64,000 bases of DNA from Sophora flavescens (lineage: Eukaryota; Streptophyta; Magnoliopsida; Fabales; Fabaceae), in assembly GCA_030762895.1 (NCBI GenBank), contig JAUPTC010000081.1:1-64000 (forward strand), written 5' to 3'. Shown here one piece after another: positions 34,601 to 44,628 of the stretch. The stretch's first letter is position 1; each line of letters starts with the position of its first letter. The notes beneath the pieces were generated by a model that worked only from the letters and a program-made list of their open reading frames with translations, was not told the origin of the DNA and did not search any database. Position numbers and translations under genes: made by a program.

Positions 34601-35629
34601 TAGGGACCATTTTGCAAAATTCCAAAAGTATAGGGACTATTTTGAAAATTCCTAATAGTTTGTAATAATGACCATGTGAAACACTTAATGTGTTCACATT
34701 GTGACTCATCATGTGAGTTATCTTGAAGCTTCTTCATCAACTTGCTACTATGTTCTTAGGAAAAGCTAGAATACTTTGGAACTTTTGAGAATAGTTTAGA
34801 ACTTTTGAGAATATTGGAGAATGTTGTGGAGTGTACAAGAATGAGCTTGGCTCATACAAGTTAAGGGCAGCCACCACTCCCCCTTGGGCTTGCGCATGGG
34901 CCATGGAGTTTTGGGCTTGGATTCAATTGTTTTGGCCCACCAAAATGCATAAGGCATAAACATAATCTAGGAAACTTATATGATTTCAATTGGCTTTATG
35001 AAATTTAATCCATGGACAAAGAATTTGGGCTTTAAGGCCACGGTCCTATAATGGGTTTGGAGCAAAGATTCTGGCCCAATTCACTTGAAAAAGCATAGAA
35101 ACTAACTTAGGGCCCAAAGTGCAATTAAGAATAAGTTTAAGGACCAAAATGCAATTTCCATAGAAATTGTCATCATGAGGCCATGTGCAACATTAATGTG
35201 TTCACATGGGTGACTCACCATATTTGACTCATTGGTATCATCCGTTAGCGGCTCCCGGAAATCTCGTAATGCCCTAGTTGCTTCCCCGATTCAATATGAC
35301 GCCGAGATAAAATATAATATTTCACTTTTTAGTGAAATATTTCAAAATAACCAAAATCGTAGGAAATTAAATAAAAACCTTAAGTTTTTCGTTCATGAGT
35401 AAAAATTAGGTCTTTTGAGCAGTATAATTATACTGTCAATGGAATTAGTGTCAGTAGGGTTCGCCCGACTTTTCAACCTAAATTTTAACCGTAACTCTCT
35501 ACCTTCAAGTAGAGTGTAACTATGGTTTTGGAATAATTAAAATATTTTTCTAAGTCTCAGATAATAAAATAAACGTAATTATATAAATTTATGATATTAG
35601 AAAACAGCAAAAAAAGTCGGGGTGTTACA
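31666..35629 (-). mobile_element. Tekay-type Gypsy 3' LTR (about 4 kb)
   Basis: On the minus strand the LTR starts TGTAACACCCCGAC (at 35629) and ends GGGTGTCGCA (31666), giving near-matching TG..CA borders with the inverted ACACCC/GGGTGT ends typical of Tekay/Del elements. It is preceded on the minus strand by a polypurine tract. No coding region is found inside; a GTCGATT-CCCAAAGGCACAATGAATA pattern is repeated at about 32250-32370. At nearly 4 kb it is long for an LTR and may hold smaller insertions that I cannot delimit. Confidence 0.65.
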
Positions 35630-35668
35630 AACTACCCCTCTTAAAACAATTTCGTCCTCGAAATTCAA
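35630..35668 (-). other. Tekay polypurine tract and conserved upstream box
   Basis: Minus-strand reading AATTTCGAGGACGAAATTG followed by TTTTAAGAGGGGTAGTT leads into the LTR. The first block is the coding/untranslated end shared by Tekay chromoviruses, the second is the polypurine primer. Confidence 0.7.
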
Positions 35669-36189
35669 GACTCAAAACTAAACAGGATTTCCTTAATACC
35701 AAGGTCTTACTTTCACAAGAAAGTGTATAGAAAAAAGAAACGTTGTCGATCTGAAAAGAATACAGGAATGTGCATTATGCAACAAGATTCTTTAATAGGT
35801 TCGTGAGTGTAAAACTGCATAGCTAATACATATTTACAACCATGACTCCAATAAAGTTCATTCTTTCACGAGAACTCCTAGTGGATTAGGAGCTCACAAA
35901 ACAAATAGTTCCTAACCTTAAATGATAATTTAAAATAACAATTGTCCGACAAAATTTCAGACTGGGTCGCTTTCACCAAAAGTAAAAGTGACTAGACTAA
36001 GTCTCATCGAGAAACTCATTTTGTCAAGAAAGTGTCTATCTCGAAAAAAATATGACAATCCAAACATACAAAATTTCACAGTGACCAATTGAATAGTTGA
36101 GATTTGAAACAATCACCTCATGATAATCACAGAAACAAGTAATTTCAACACATCCACACACAATACATCAAAACAAAGTATGAATTGTA
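35669..36189 (-). other. Deleted interior of Tekay element
   Basis: Where about 4 kb of protease, RT, RNase H, integrase and chromodomain should lie, only about 520 bp of AT-rich sequence without a coding frame is present. Confidence 0.5.
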
Positions 36190-37182
36190 CCCGAATTAAA
36201 ATAGTGTAGTTAAGAGGTTACCGTCATGGTTTGAAGTCTCAGCCCCCCACACATTATATACTCTACCCGCAGTCTTTGGCTTGACAACATTGGTGTTATT
36301 GACACCCGATCCACGCCTTGGCGCATTGCATTCCTTCGATATGTGTCCCACTTGACCACAGTTGAAACATTGGACTCCTCCCAAGGGACAAGTTTTAGAC
36401 ACATGTTTTGGGTCTCCACAATTGTAACATTTCCTAACTTGGCCTTGACTTTGGTTCCTTTAGCCTCCACTCCATGATGCAGAAGAATTAGAACGATATT
36501 GTTATTGATTTTGGTTATTTCCTGGTGGACGGAAATAAGGCTTCTGCTGATTTCGTTCCTCTTTCTGATCCTGATTCTGGTTCTTGGAACGAGAGGGTCC
36601 TCCAACAATCCCCTTATTGTCTTTTCCTTTCCTCATCTGTTCAATCTTCCGACTCATCTCAACCAACGCTTGAAAAGTTCGAAGTTTCAGAGGTAAGACA
36701 AACTCCTTAGTCTAAAATTTCAGTCCCGCATCGAACCTCTCACACTTCCAGCTCTCATTGGGTTGTGCTTGAAAGAAACGAAAGTATTTTGCAACCGATT
36801 CAAACTTTGCCGCATACTCTCCCACAGACAAGTCTTGTTGTTGTAATCCCAGAAATTCCATCTCTTTCTCGATCCTAACGCTCTCTGGAAAATACTTATC
36901 CATAAATGGAGTTAAGAAAATGTTCTAGGAAATCTCCGATGATCGGCTTCAAGAAGTTGTTGAACACCCTTCCACCAATACTCCACATCTCCTATCGCCA
37001 GGAAAGCAGCATAAGCAACCGTTATACGTAGGAGTAACCACCAGTTCAAAAATTTTCTCCAGCTCCTGAATCCATAAGTCAGCTTTCTCATGATCAGCAT
37101 CCCCACCAAATTGTGAAGGATTTTGACTTCGAAACACAATCAGAGCTTTGGCTTCTGCAGCTTGTAGATTCTGGGCATTCAT
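36190..37182 (-). pseudogene. Tekay-type Gypsy gag
   Basis: Structural protein gene of the retrotransposon on the minus strand. Seen in order: MNAQNLQAAEAKALIVFRSQ (from 37182), DHEKADLWIQELEKIFE (about 37090-37040), KYFPESVRIEKEMEFLGLQQ and VGEYAAKFESVAKYF (about 36900-36780), a glutamine/arginine-rich part, and the zinc knuckle CFNCGQVGHISKEC (CX2CX4HX4C, about 36370-36330). It ends in VYNVWGAE just before the protease should start. Frames shift near 36950, 36710 and 36420. The start codon region coincides with the junction to geminivirus-like DNA at 37179-37184, so the 5' LTR and leader are lost. Confidence 0.85.
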
Positions 37183-37268
37183 ATAAGATTGCTCTGTTAA
37201 ATTCTGATTTGTATGAGTGGTCTACTCATAATGTACTTCATGTTGAGATTAATGATAAATTATTTTAA
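37183..37268 (+). pseudogene. Rep-like C-terminal fragment (unit 0)
   Basis: Only the last 28 or so codons of the Rep-like gene, ending in a TAA at 37266-37268. It starts right at the Tekay gag border. The same C-terminal codons end every Rep copy of the array. Confidence 0.75.
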
Positions 37269-37878
37269 TTATTAATTACTTCGCAATTGGCTCAAGGCTG
37301 ACTTTCATATAAATAATCCTTTTTCGATAGTTAATTCATAATTTGTCTTGTACTAATGACACAAATAAAAAAATATATTTTTATTTATTTCAAAATTTAA
37401 AATATTGATGTAAATCTACAATCCACGTGGCCATCCACGTTGTATGGAAATCTTGGCCCCCAAAGCCTCCGTCGCACGATGTGCATTCACTTAGCTCCCA
37501 ATGACCTCTTCGAGAACATTCAGATCCTCAAGATCGAATTTATAATGCTTGACGTTGGGTGGGCCCTGCGGGCCCCCACCAAAGGTTGTCGGACAAGGCT
37601 TTGGTGGGACCCTAGTGAGCGAGTAATATTATATTCGTTCTGCTTGAGGTCCCCAAAGCCTACGACCGGTCAAAAGCAAATGCTTTTACTTTTCTCTCTC
37701 CTACTTTAATTTATTCTTGTCGGTCACTTGTCGGGGATCCAACGCGCTTTCAACGGTTGGATAATCAGCGGTCCGATTAAATCGACCACCTATAAGTTGC
37801 CTCGGCCTCGGCCTCTCTCGTTAGTCATAGAGTTTTTCCAAAACTGCTCTGTAAACATCATTTTTGTGTACGGACAAA
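37269..37878. promoter_or_regulatory. Intergenic region with replication origin, unit 1 (coat-protein ORF missing)
   Basis: 37269-37440 matches the spacer and 3' tail that follow Rep in all units, including the CCACGTGGCCATCCACGTTG stretch that is the 3' end of the coat-protein ORF. The rest of that ORF is absent; instead 37455-37555 holds a segment shared only with unit 2. Then come CCCCACCAAAG / CTTTGGTGGGA inverted repeats (about 37576-37612) and the nonanucleotide at 37623-37631 (TAATATTAC on the minus strand). A TATA-like CTATAAGTT lies at about 37790, some 90 bp before the Rep start. Confidence 0.75.
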
Positions 37879-38178
37879 ATGCCTAGGAATCCTTCATCCC
37901 TCACAGTCTACGGGGGTAAGTCAATCTTCCCGACTTATCCCAAATGCCCCTACAACCACTTTTCTTACTTAATTATTTATATCAAATATTAAATTCATAT
38001 AACCCTACTTATGCTAGGGTATGCAAAGAAGATCATGAAGATGGTTAAGGGGGTATCCCCACCATTATTCCGTGTAATCCCGGACCAATCATATAAGATT
38101 GCTATGTTAAATTCTGATTTGTATGAGTGGTCTACTCATAATGTACTTCATGTTGAGATTAATGATAAATTATTTTAA
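37879..38178 (+). pseudogene. Rep-like gene with large internal deletion (unit 1)
   Basis: Starts ATGCCTAGGAAT like the other copies and shows the N-terminal endonuclease beginning, but at about 38042 (GATGGT) it jumps to the C-terminal GGTTAAGGGGGTATCCCC stretch. Roughly 830 bp that include the tyrosine motif and the helicase are missing. The sequence at the junction, ATGGT, occurs at both breakpoints in the full copies, so the deletion looks microhomology-mediated. Ends with the common TAA. Confidence 0.8.
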
Positions 38179-38792
38179 TTATTAATTGCTTCATGATTGG
38201 CTCAAGGTTGACTTTCATATAAATAATCCTTTTTCAGTAGTTAATTCATAATTAGTCTTGTATTAATGACACAATAAATAAAAAAATATTTTATTTATTT
38301 AAATATTTACAATATTGATGTAAATCTACAATCCACGTGGCCATCCACATTGTATGGGAAATCTTGGCCCAAAAGCCTCCATCCGTGACGATTGCATTCA
38401 CTTAGCTCCCAATGACCTCTTCGAGAACATTCGGATCCTCTAGATCGAATTTATACTCCTTGACGTCGGGTGGGCCCTGCAGGCCACCCCACCAAAGGGT
38501 GCGGACAAGGCTTTGGTGGGACCCACGGCGGAACGAGTAATATTATATTCGTTTATTTGAGGTCCCCCAAAAGCCTACGACCCGGTCAAAAGCAAATGCT
38601 TTTACTTTTCTCTCTCCTACTTTAATTTATTCTTGTCGGCCACTTGTCGGGGATCACAGCCTTTCAACGGTTGGATAATCATTGGTCCAGATTAATCGAC
38701 CACCTATAAGTTGCTTGACCTCGGCCTCACTCCAGTAGTCATAGAGTTTCTCCAAAACTGCTCTCTAAACATCATTTTTGTGTACGGACAAA
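38179..38792. promoter_or_regulatory. Intergenic region with replication origin, unit 2 (coat-protein ORF missing)
   Basis: Same design as in unit 1: spacer, coat-protein 3' tail only, the roughly 115 bp segment shared with unit 1 (about 38365-38470), CACCAAAG / CTTTGGTGGGA inverted repeats (about 38491-38523), nonanucleotide at 38537-38545. The left arm CGGAACGA before it pairs with the TCGTTCCG right arm preserved in units 3 and 4. TATA-like CTATAAGTT at about 38704. Confidence 0.75.
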
Positions 38793-39924
38793 ATGCCTAG
38801 GAATCCTTCATCCTACCTTCTACAGGGTAAGTCAATCTTCCTGACTTATCCCAAATGCCCCTTACAACCACTTTTCTTACTTAATTATTTATATCAAATA
38901 TTAAATTCATATAACCCTACTTATGCTTTAGGGTATGCAAAGAAGATCATGAAGATGGTACACCACATCTTCTTTGCCTCATCCAGGCCGAGCAGAATGT
39001 TCCGTATCGAAAACCCAAGGTACTTGATGTGGCAGAATCAGATGGATCGGGAGTTTATCATCCGAACACTCAGATCCCAAGACGAGATGCTGATGTTGCA
39101 GACTACGTCGCCAAGGGGGGTGTCTTCGAGGAACTAGAACTACTCAGAGCTGCAAGACGCAGTCCTAAGAAGTCTAGGGATTCCATCTGGACAATGATCC
39201 TCCAGAGTCAACATCCAAGTCCGACTTCCTCTCCGGATGTGAATCGGAACGAAGCACTTCACATTTGCAACTCGGCTCGAAACCTCATCTACATGGTAGA
39301 CTACAAATGGCCCACCCCCGAAAGTTATCAACCCAGATGGACAAATTTTATTGGGGTTCCTGACCAATTAAACCAATGGGCTCAGGATAATCTTTACTGT
39401 GTAAGCCCAATATTTTCACACTATTTAGATAGGGATAGGTCTGCCATAGAATGGGCCCATAATGAAACTATGGACCATTTAACAACTAAGTGGGCGAAAG
39501 TAATACTAACCATGGCGTTATTCCTGTTAGCGGGAACCCGAGTCCAGACAAGATAGGCCCACCACTTTAATCATTGAAGGACCATCAAGATCCAGGGAAG
39601 GCGACTTGGGCCAGGATCACATGGACTACACAATTATTATTGTGGGGGGTTGATTTTAGTGTTTATAATAAATTAGCTTTATATAATGTAATAGATGATA
39701 TTCCTTTTCAATATTTTCCTTGCAAAAAGCAGATATTAGGAGCACAAAAGGATTTTACAGTTAATTAAAAATATAGGAAAAAACAATGGTTAAGGGGGTA
39801 TCCCCACCATTATTCTCAGTGTAATCCGGACCAATCATAGAAGATTGCTCTGTTAAATTCTGATTTGTATGAGTGGTCTACTCATAATGTACTTCATGTT
39901 GAGAGTAATGATAAATTATTTTAA
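38793..39924 (+). pseudogene. Rep-like gene, unit 2 (near full length, frameshifted)
   Basis: Rep starts rolling-circle replication by nicking the origin and carries a superfamily 3 helicase. Visible: rolling-circle motif I FLTYPKC near 38840-38860 (this copy keeps the 5' frame open to 39137), motif III with tyrosine and lysine in DVADYVAKGG (about 39089-39118), Walker A-like GPSR..GK region near 39580, Walker B-like VIDDIPF (about 39690-39710), and the common C-terminus ending at TAA 39922-39924. Motif II lies in a shifted frame near 38960. Full extent 1132 bp, about 377 codons, close to geminivirus Rep size. At least three frameshifts and stops prevent expression. Confidence 0.85.
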
Positions 39925-40052
39925 TTATTAGTTGCTTCGCAATTGGCTCGGGCTGACTTTCATATAAATAATCCTTTTTCCAATAGTTAATTCATAATTA
40001 GTCTTGTATTAATAACACAATAAATAAAAAAATATTTAATTTATTTCAATAT

Positions 40053-40803
40053 TTACAATATTGATGTAAATCTACAATCCACGTGGCCATCCACGTTGTA
40101 AGGAAATCTTGTCCCAACATATACAAAACCTAAGCATTCTTCGATGATTTGCATAAGATCTGTAGCACTTCCTTGTAATCCGTAAGTTGATTTATGTTAA
40201 TATATTTTTTAAAATCAACTTTACTCCTTGAGGGATAATTGTAAGTATCAGTGGTCCCTTCTCTGCATCCACCCGCATAAGTAAACTTCCACGTGCATAC
40301 TATCTGGAATCTGTCTTTATTGTCATGAGTCACCACAGCCGTGGCAATATTGCTATTATCCATAGCACATATTGCATTAAAAGCGAGAACAATTTGTACC
40401 ACAAGAGTTATCCTTAACAAGGATAGCATAGCAATTATGAGCAAGTATGGGAATCGGATCCCCGATACCCATCCCTAAATTGCAAAACAAATCTAAAAGA
40501 ATTAATTAAAATCTTGTCGAGAATGTCTTCGGTCAAACTCGGGTCCACTTTAGATGTCACTAATGTGCCATCCATAGCATCGAAGTGCCGGATGGCACGT
40601 CGGCATTTGATAGGGATCTCAGTACCATCCGGGGCGGTGGGTGATGTATCTGGATCTCTTAAATTTGGATTCTTCCTTATTGGGCCAAGGAGTACATGAA
40701 CAGTATTGGGCCTTCTTTGTAATGATAGTCCTCCTCCTCCGATTCCCCAATTGGGGTATCGAGGCCCAATCAGTAGGTCCCCCCACCAAAGAGTGTCGGA
40801 CAA
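40053..40803 (-). pseudogene. Candidate coat-protein gene, unit 2
   Basis: A minus-strand reading of about 250 codons (ORFs 40435-40803 and 40130-40444, offset by a frameshift near 40440, stop at 40055-40053). Size, strand opposite to Rep and place next to the origin fit a geminivirus coat protein. Recognisable pieces are VVTHDNKDRFQIV, CTWKFTY and VDFKKYI. I assign it by position, size and general style; I cannot prove homology by eye. The 5' start is uncertain: the 40803 methionine lies inside the iteron-like repeats, and a later start is possible. Confidence 0.6.
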
Positions 40804-41089
40804 GGCTTTGGTGGGACCCCCGGTGAGCGAGTAATATTATATTCGTTCCGCTGAGGGCCCCCCAAAAGCCAATGACCCGGTCAAAAGCATATGCTTTTAC
40901 TTTTCTCTTTCCTACGTTACTTTATTTTTGTCGGCCACTTGTCGGGGATCCAACGCGCTTTCAACGGTTGGATAATCAGCAGTCCAGTTAAATCGACCAC
41001 CTATAAGTTGTCTCGATCTCGGCCTCACTCAGTAGTCATAGAGTTTCTCCAAAACTACTCTCTAAACATCATTTTTGTGTACGGACAAA
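40770..41089. promoter_or_regulatory. Intergenic region with replication origin, unit 3
   Basis: CCCACCAAAG (40782-40791) and CTTTGGTGGG (40806-40815) form an inverted repeat with a 14 bp spacer, a likely Rep-binding site pair. The nonanucleotide is at 40831-40839 (TAATATTAC on the minus strand), followed by the right stem arm TTCGTTCCGCTG. TATA-like CTATAAGTT at about 41001 and a CTCGATCTCGGCCTC repeat precede the Rep start codon. Confidence 0.75.
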
Positions 41090-42213
41090 ATGCCTAGAAA
41101 TCCTTCATCCCTACTGTCTCAGGGGTAAGTCAATCTTCCGACTTATCCCAAATGCCCCTTACAACCACTTTTCTTACTTAATTATTTATATCAAATATTA
41201 AATTCATATAACCCTACCTATGCTAGGGTATGCAAAGAAGATCATGAAGATGGTACACCACATCTTCACTGCCTCATCTAGACAGAACGAAGGTTCTGTA
41301 TCAGAAAACCAAGGTACTTCGACGTGGTAGAATCAGATGGATCGGGAGTTTATCATCCGAACACTCAGATCCCAAGACGAGATGCTGATGTTGCAGACTA
41401 CATCACCAAGGGGGGTGTCTTCGAGGAACGAGGACTACTCAGCTGCAAGACGCAGTCCTAAGAAGTCTAGGGATTCCATCTGGACAACTATCCTCCAGGA
41501 GTCAACATCAGAGTCCGACTTCCTCTCCAGATGTGAATCAGAACAACCCTTCATAATTGGAACTCAGCTCAGAAACCTCATCTACATGGCAGACTACAAA
41601 TGGCCCACCCCCCATGAAAGTTATAAACCCAGAAGGACAAATTTTATTGGGGTTCCTGACCAATTAAACCAATGGGCTCAGGATAATCTTTACTGTGTAA
41701 GCCCAATATTTACAAACTATTTAAATGTGGATAGGTCTGCCTTAGAATGGGCCCATAATGAAACTATGGACCATTTAACAACTAAGTGGGCCGAAAGTAA
41801 TACTAACATGTTATTCCAATTAAAAGAAACCCGAGTCCAGACCAGATAGGCCCACCACTTTAATCATTGAAGGACCATCAAGATCCGGGAAGGCAGCTTG
41901 GGCCAGATCACATGGACTACGCAATTACTATTGGGGGGGGTTGATTTTAGTGTTTATAATAAATTAGCTTTATATAATGTAATAGATGATATTCCTTTTC
42001 AATATCTTCCTTGCAAAAAGGAGATATTAGGAGCACAAAGGATTTTACGGTTAATGAAAAATATAGGAAAAAAACAATGGTTAAGGGGGCATCCCCACCA
42101 TTATTCTGTGTAATCCAGACCAATCGTATAAGATTGCTCTGTTAAATTCTGATTTGTATGAGTGGTCTACTCATAATGTACTTCATGTTGAGATTAATGA
42201 TAAATTATTTTAA
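41090..42213 (+). pseudogene. Rep-like gene, unit 3 (near full length, broken)
   Basis: Starts ATGCCTAGAAAT at 41090 but meets an in-frame stop after 12 codons. Frame 41337-41849 covers the region from the tyrosine motif onward; the helicase follows with a Walker A-like string EGPSRSGK near 41868-41892, Walker B-like YNVIDDIPF (about 41972-42000) and the usual C-terminus, TAA at 42211-42213. 1124 bp in all. Between the endonuclease part and Walker A there is an unusually long connecting stretch (about 41640-41860) with LNQWAQDNLYCVSPIF and WAHNETMDHLTTKW. Confidence 0.85.
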
Positions 42214-42339
42214 TTATTAATTGCTTCACAATTGGCTCAAGGTGACTTTCATATAAATAATCCTTTTTCCAGTAGTTAATTCATAATTAGTCTTGTATTA
42301 ATAACACAATAAATAAAAAAAATTTATTTATTTCAATAT

Positions 42340-43100
42340 TTACAATATTGATGTAAATCTACAATCCACGTGGCCATCCACGTTGTATGGGAAATCTTGT
42401 CCCAACATATACAAAACCCAAGCATTCTTCGATGATTTGCATAAGATCTGTAGCACCTCCTTATAATCACGTCGTTGATTTATTTTAATATATTTTTTAA
42501 AATCAACTTTACTCCTTGAGAGATAATTGTAAGTATCGGTGGTCCCTTTCTTCGCATCCACCGCAAAAGTAAACTTCCACGTGCGTACTATCCGGAATCC
42601 GTCTTTATTGTCATGAGTCACCCACAGTAGTGGCAATATTGCTATTATCCATAGCACATATTGTATTAAAAGCAGGAACAGCTGTACCACCAGAGTTATC
42701 CTTAACAAGGATAGCATAGCAATTATGAACAGTATGGGAATCAGATCCCCAATACCCATCCCTAAATTGCAAAACAAATCTAAAAGAATTAATCAAAATC
42801 TTGTCGAGAATGTCTTCGGTCAAACTCGGGTCCACTTGAGATGTCACTAATGTGCCATCCATACCTGAAGTGCCGGATGGCACGTCGGCATTTGATAGGG
42901 ATCTCAGTACCATCGAGGGCGGTGGGTGATGTATCTGGATCTCTTAAGTGGATTCCTCCTTATTGGGCCAAGGAGTACATGAGCAGTATTGGGCCTTCTT
43001 GTAACAGTAGTCCTCCTCCTCCAGATTCCCCCGTTGGGGTATCGGGCCCAACCAGTAGGTCCCCCACCAAAGAGTGTCGGACAAGGCTTTGGTGGGACCC
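42340..43100 (-). pseudogene. Candidate coat-protein gene, unit 3
   Basis: Second copy of the minus-strand ORF: frames 42340-42777 and 42611-42913 overlap because of a frameshift. Pieces include KDNSGGTAVPAFNTICAMD (about 42700-42650), HDNKDGFRIV, VDFKKYIKIN and the C-terminus stopping at 42342-42340. Only 126 bp separate its stop from the Rep stop at 42213, so no room is left for the TrAP and REn genes of begomoviruses. Start uncertain. Confidence 0.6.
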
Positions 43101-43367
43101 CTGTGAGCAGAGTAATATTATATTCGTTCCGGTGAGGTCCCCCCAAGCATACGACCCGGTCAAAAGGAAATGCTTTTACTTTTTCTCCTCCTACTTCGAT
43201 TTACTTTTGTCGGCCACTTGTCGGGGATCGAACGCGCTTTCAACGGTTGGATAATCAGCGGTCCAGTTAAATCGATCACCTATATGTTGCCTCGGCCTCG
43301 GCCTCGCTCATTAGTCATAGAGTTTCTCCAAACTGCTCTCTAAACATCATTTTTGTGTACGGACAAA
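43050..43367. promoter_or_regulatory. Intergenic region with replication origin, unit 4
   Basis: Iteron-like inverted repeat CCCACCAAAG / CTTTGGTGGG at about 43063-43097, nonanucleotide 43112-43120 (minus-strand TAATATTAC), TATA-like CTATATGTT at about 43281, CTCGGCCTCGGCCTCG repeat, then the Rep start at 43368. Several GGGCC/GGCCC (TGGGCC-type) boxes occur at 42965, 42991 and 43045 upstream of the coat-protein side. Confidence 0.75.
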
Positions 43368-44502
43368 ATGCCTAGGAATCCTTCATCCCTCTAGTCTACG
43401 GGGGTAAGTCAATCTTCTTGACTTATCCCAAATGCCCCTTACAACCACTTTTCTTACTTAATTATTTATATCAAATATTAAATTCATATAACCCTACTTA
43501 TGCTAGGGTATGCAAAGAAGATCATGAAGATGGTACACCACATCTTCCTTTGCCTCATCCAGAGCAGAGCGAAGGTTACGAATCAAAACCCAAGGTACTT
43601 CGACGTAGAAGAATCAGATGGATCGGGAGTTTATCATCCGAACACTCAGATCCCAAGACGAGATGCTGATGTTGCAGACTACATCGCCAAGGGGGGTGTC
43701 TTCGAGGAACGAGGACTACTCAGAGCTGCAAGACGCAGTCCTAAGAAGTCTAGGGATTCCATCTGGACAACTATCCTCAAGGAGTCAACATCCAAGTCCG
43801 ACTTCCTCTCTAGATGTGAATCAGAACAGCCCTTCACATTTGCAACTCAGCTCAGAAACCTCATCTACATGGCAGACTACAAATGTCCCACCCCCCTGAA
43901 AGTTATCAACCCAGATGGACAAATTTTATTGGGGTTCCTGACCAATTAAACCAATGGGCTCAGGATAATCTTTACTGTGTAAGCCCAATATTTACAAACT
44001 ATTTAAATATGGATAGGTCTGCCTTAGAATGGGCCCATAATGAAACTATGGACCATTTAACAACTAAGTGGGCCGAAAGTAATAGTAACCCTGATGTTAT
44101 TCCAGTTAACAGGAACCCGAGTCCAAACTAGATAGGCCCACCACTTTAATCTTTGAAGGACCATCAAGATCCGGGAAGACAGCTTGGGCCACATCACATG
44201 GACTACACAATTATTATTGTACGGGGGTTGATTTTAGTGTTTATAATAAATTAGCTTTGTATAATGTAATAGATGATATTCCTTTTCAATATCTTCCTTG
44301 CAAAAAGGAGATATTAGGAGCACAAAAGGATTTTACAGTTAATGAAAAATATAGGAAAAAAACAATGGTTAAGGGGGGTATCCCCACCATTATTCTGTGT
44401 AATCTAGACCAATCATATAAGATTACTCTGTTAAATTCTGATTTGTATGAGTGGTCTACTCATAATGTACTTCATGTTGAGATTAATGATAAATTATTTT
44501 AA
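43368..44502 (+). pseudogene. Rep-like gene, unit 4 (near full length, broken)
   Basis: ATGCCTAGGAAT start followed by an in-frame TAG at codon 9. The frame at 43500-43949 contains a worn motif II region, RYFDV (GRS-like place) with YHPNTQIPRR, and motif III DVADYIAKGG. Frame 43883-44131 gives the connecting stretch. The helicase part 44257-44502 is the best preserved: YNVIDDIPFQYLPCKKE (Walker B region), GAQKDF, PTIILCN (sensor asparagine) and the end at TAA. 1135 bp in total. Confidence 0.88.
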
Positions 44503-44628
44503 TTATTAATTGATACACAATTGGATCAAGACTGACTTTCATATAAATAATCCTTTTTCCGGTAGTTAATTCATAATTAGTCTTGTATTAATAACACAAC
44601 AAATAAAAAAATTTATTTATTTCAATAT

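Noticed and set aside
37624..37632. TAATATTAT on the plus strand as a genomovirus-type origin
   Set aside because: The other strand reads TAATATTAC at the same place, on the coat-protein strand, and the Rep helicase style is geminivirus-like. A genomovirus relation is still worth a tree but not the first choice, although the 2.3 kb size would fit.
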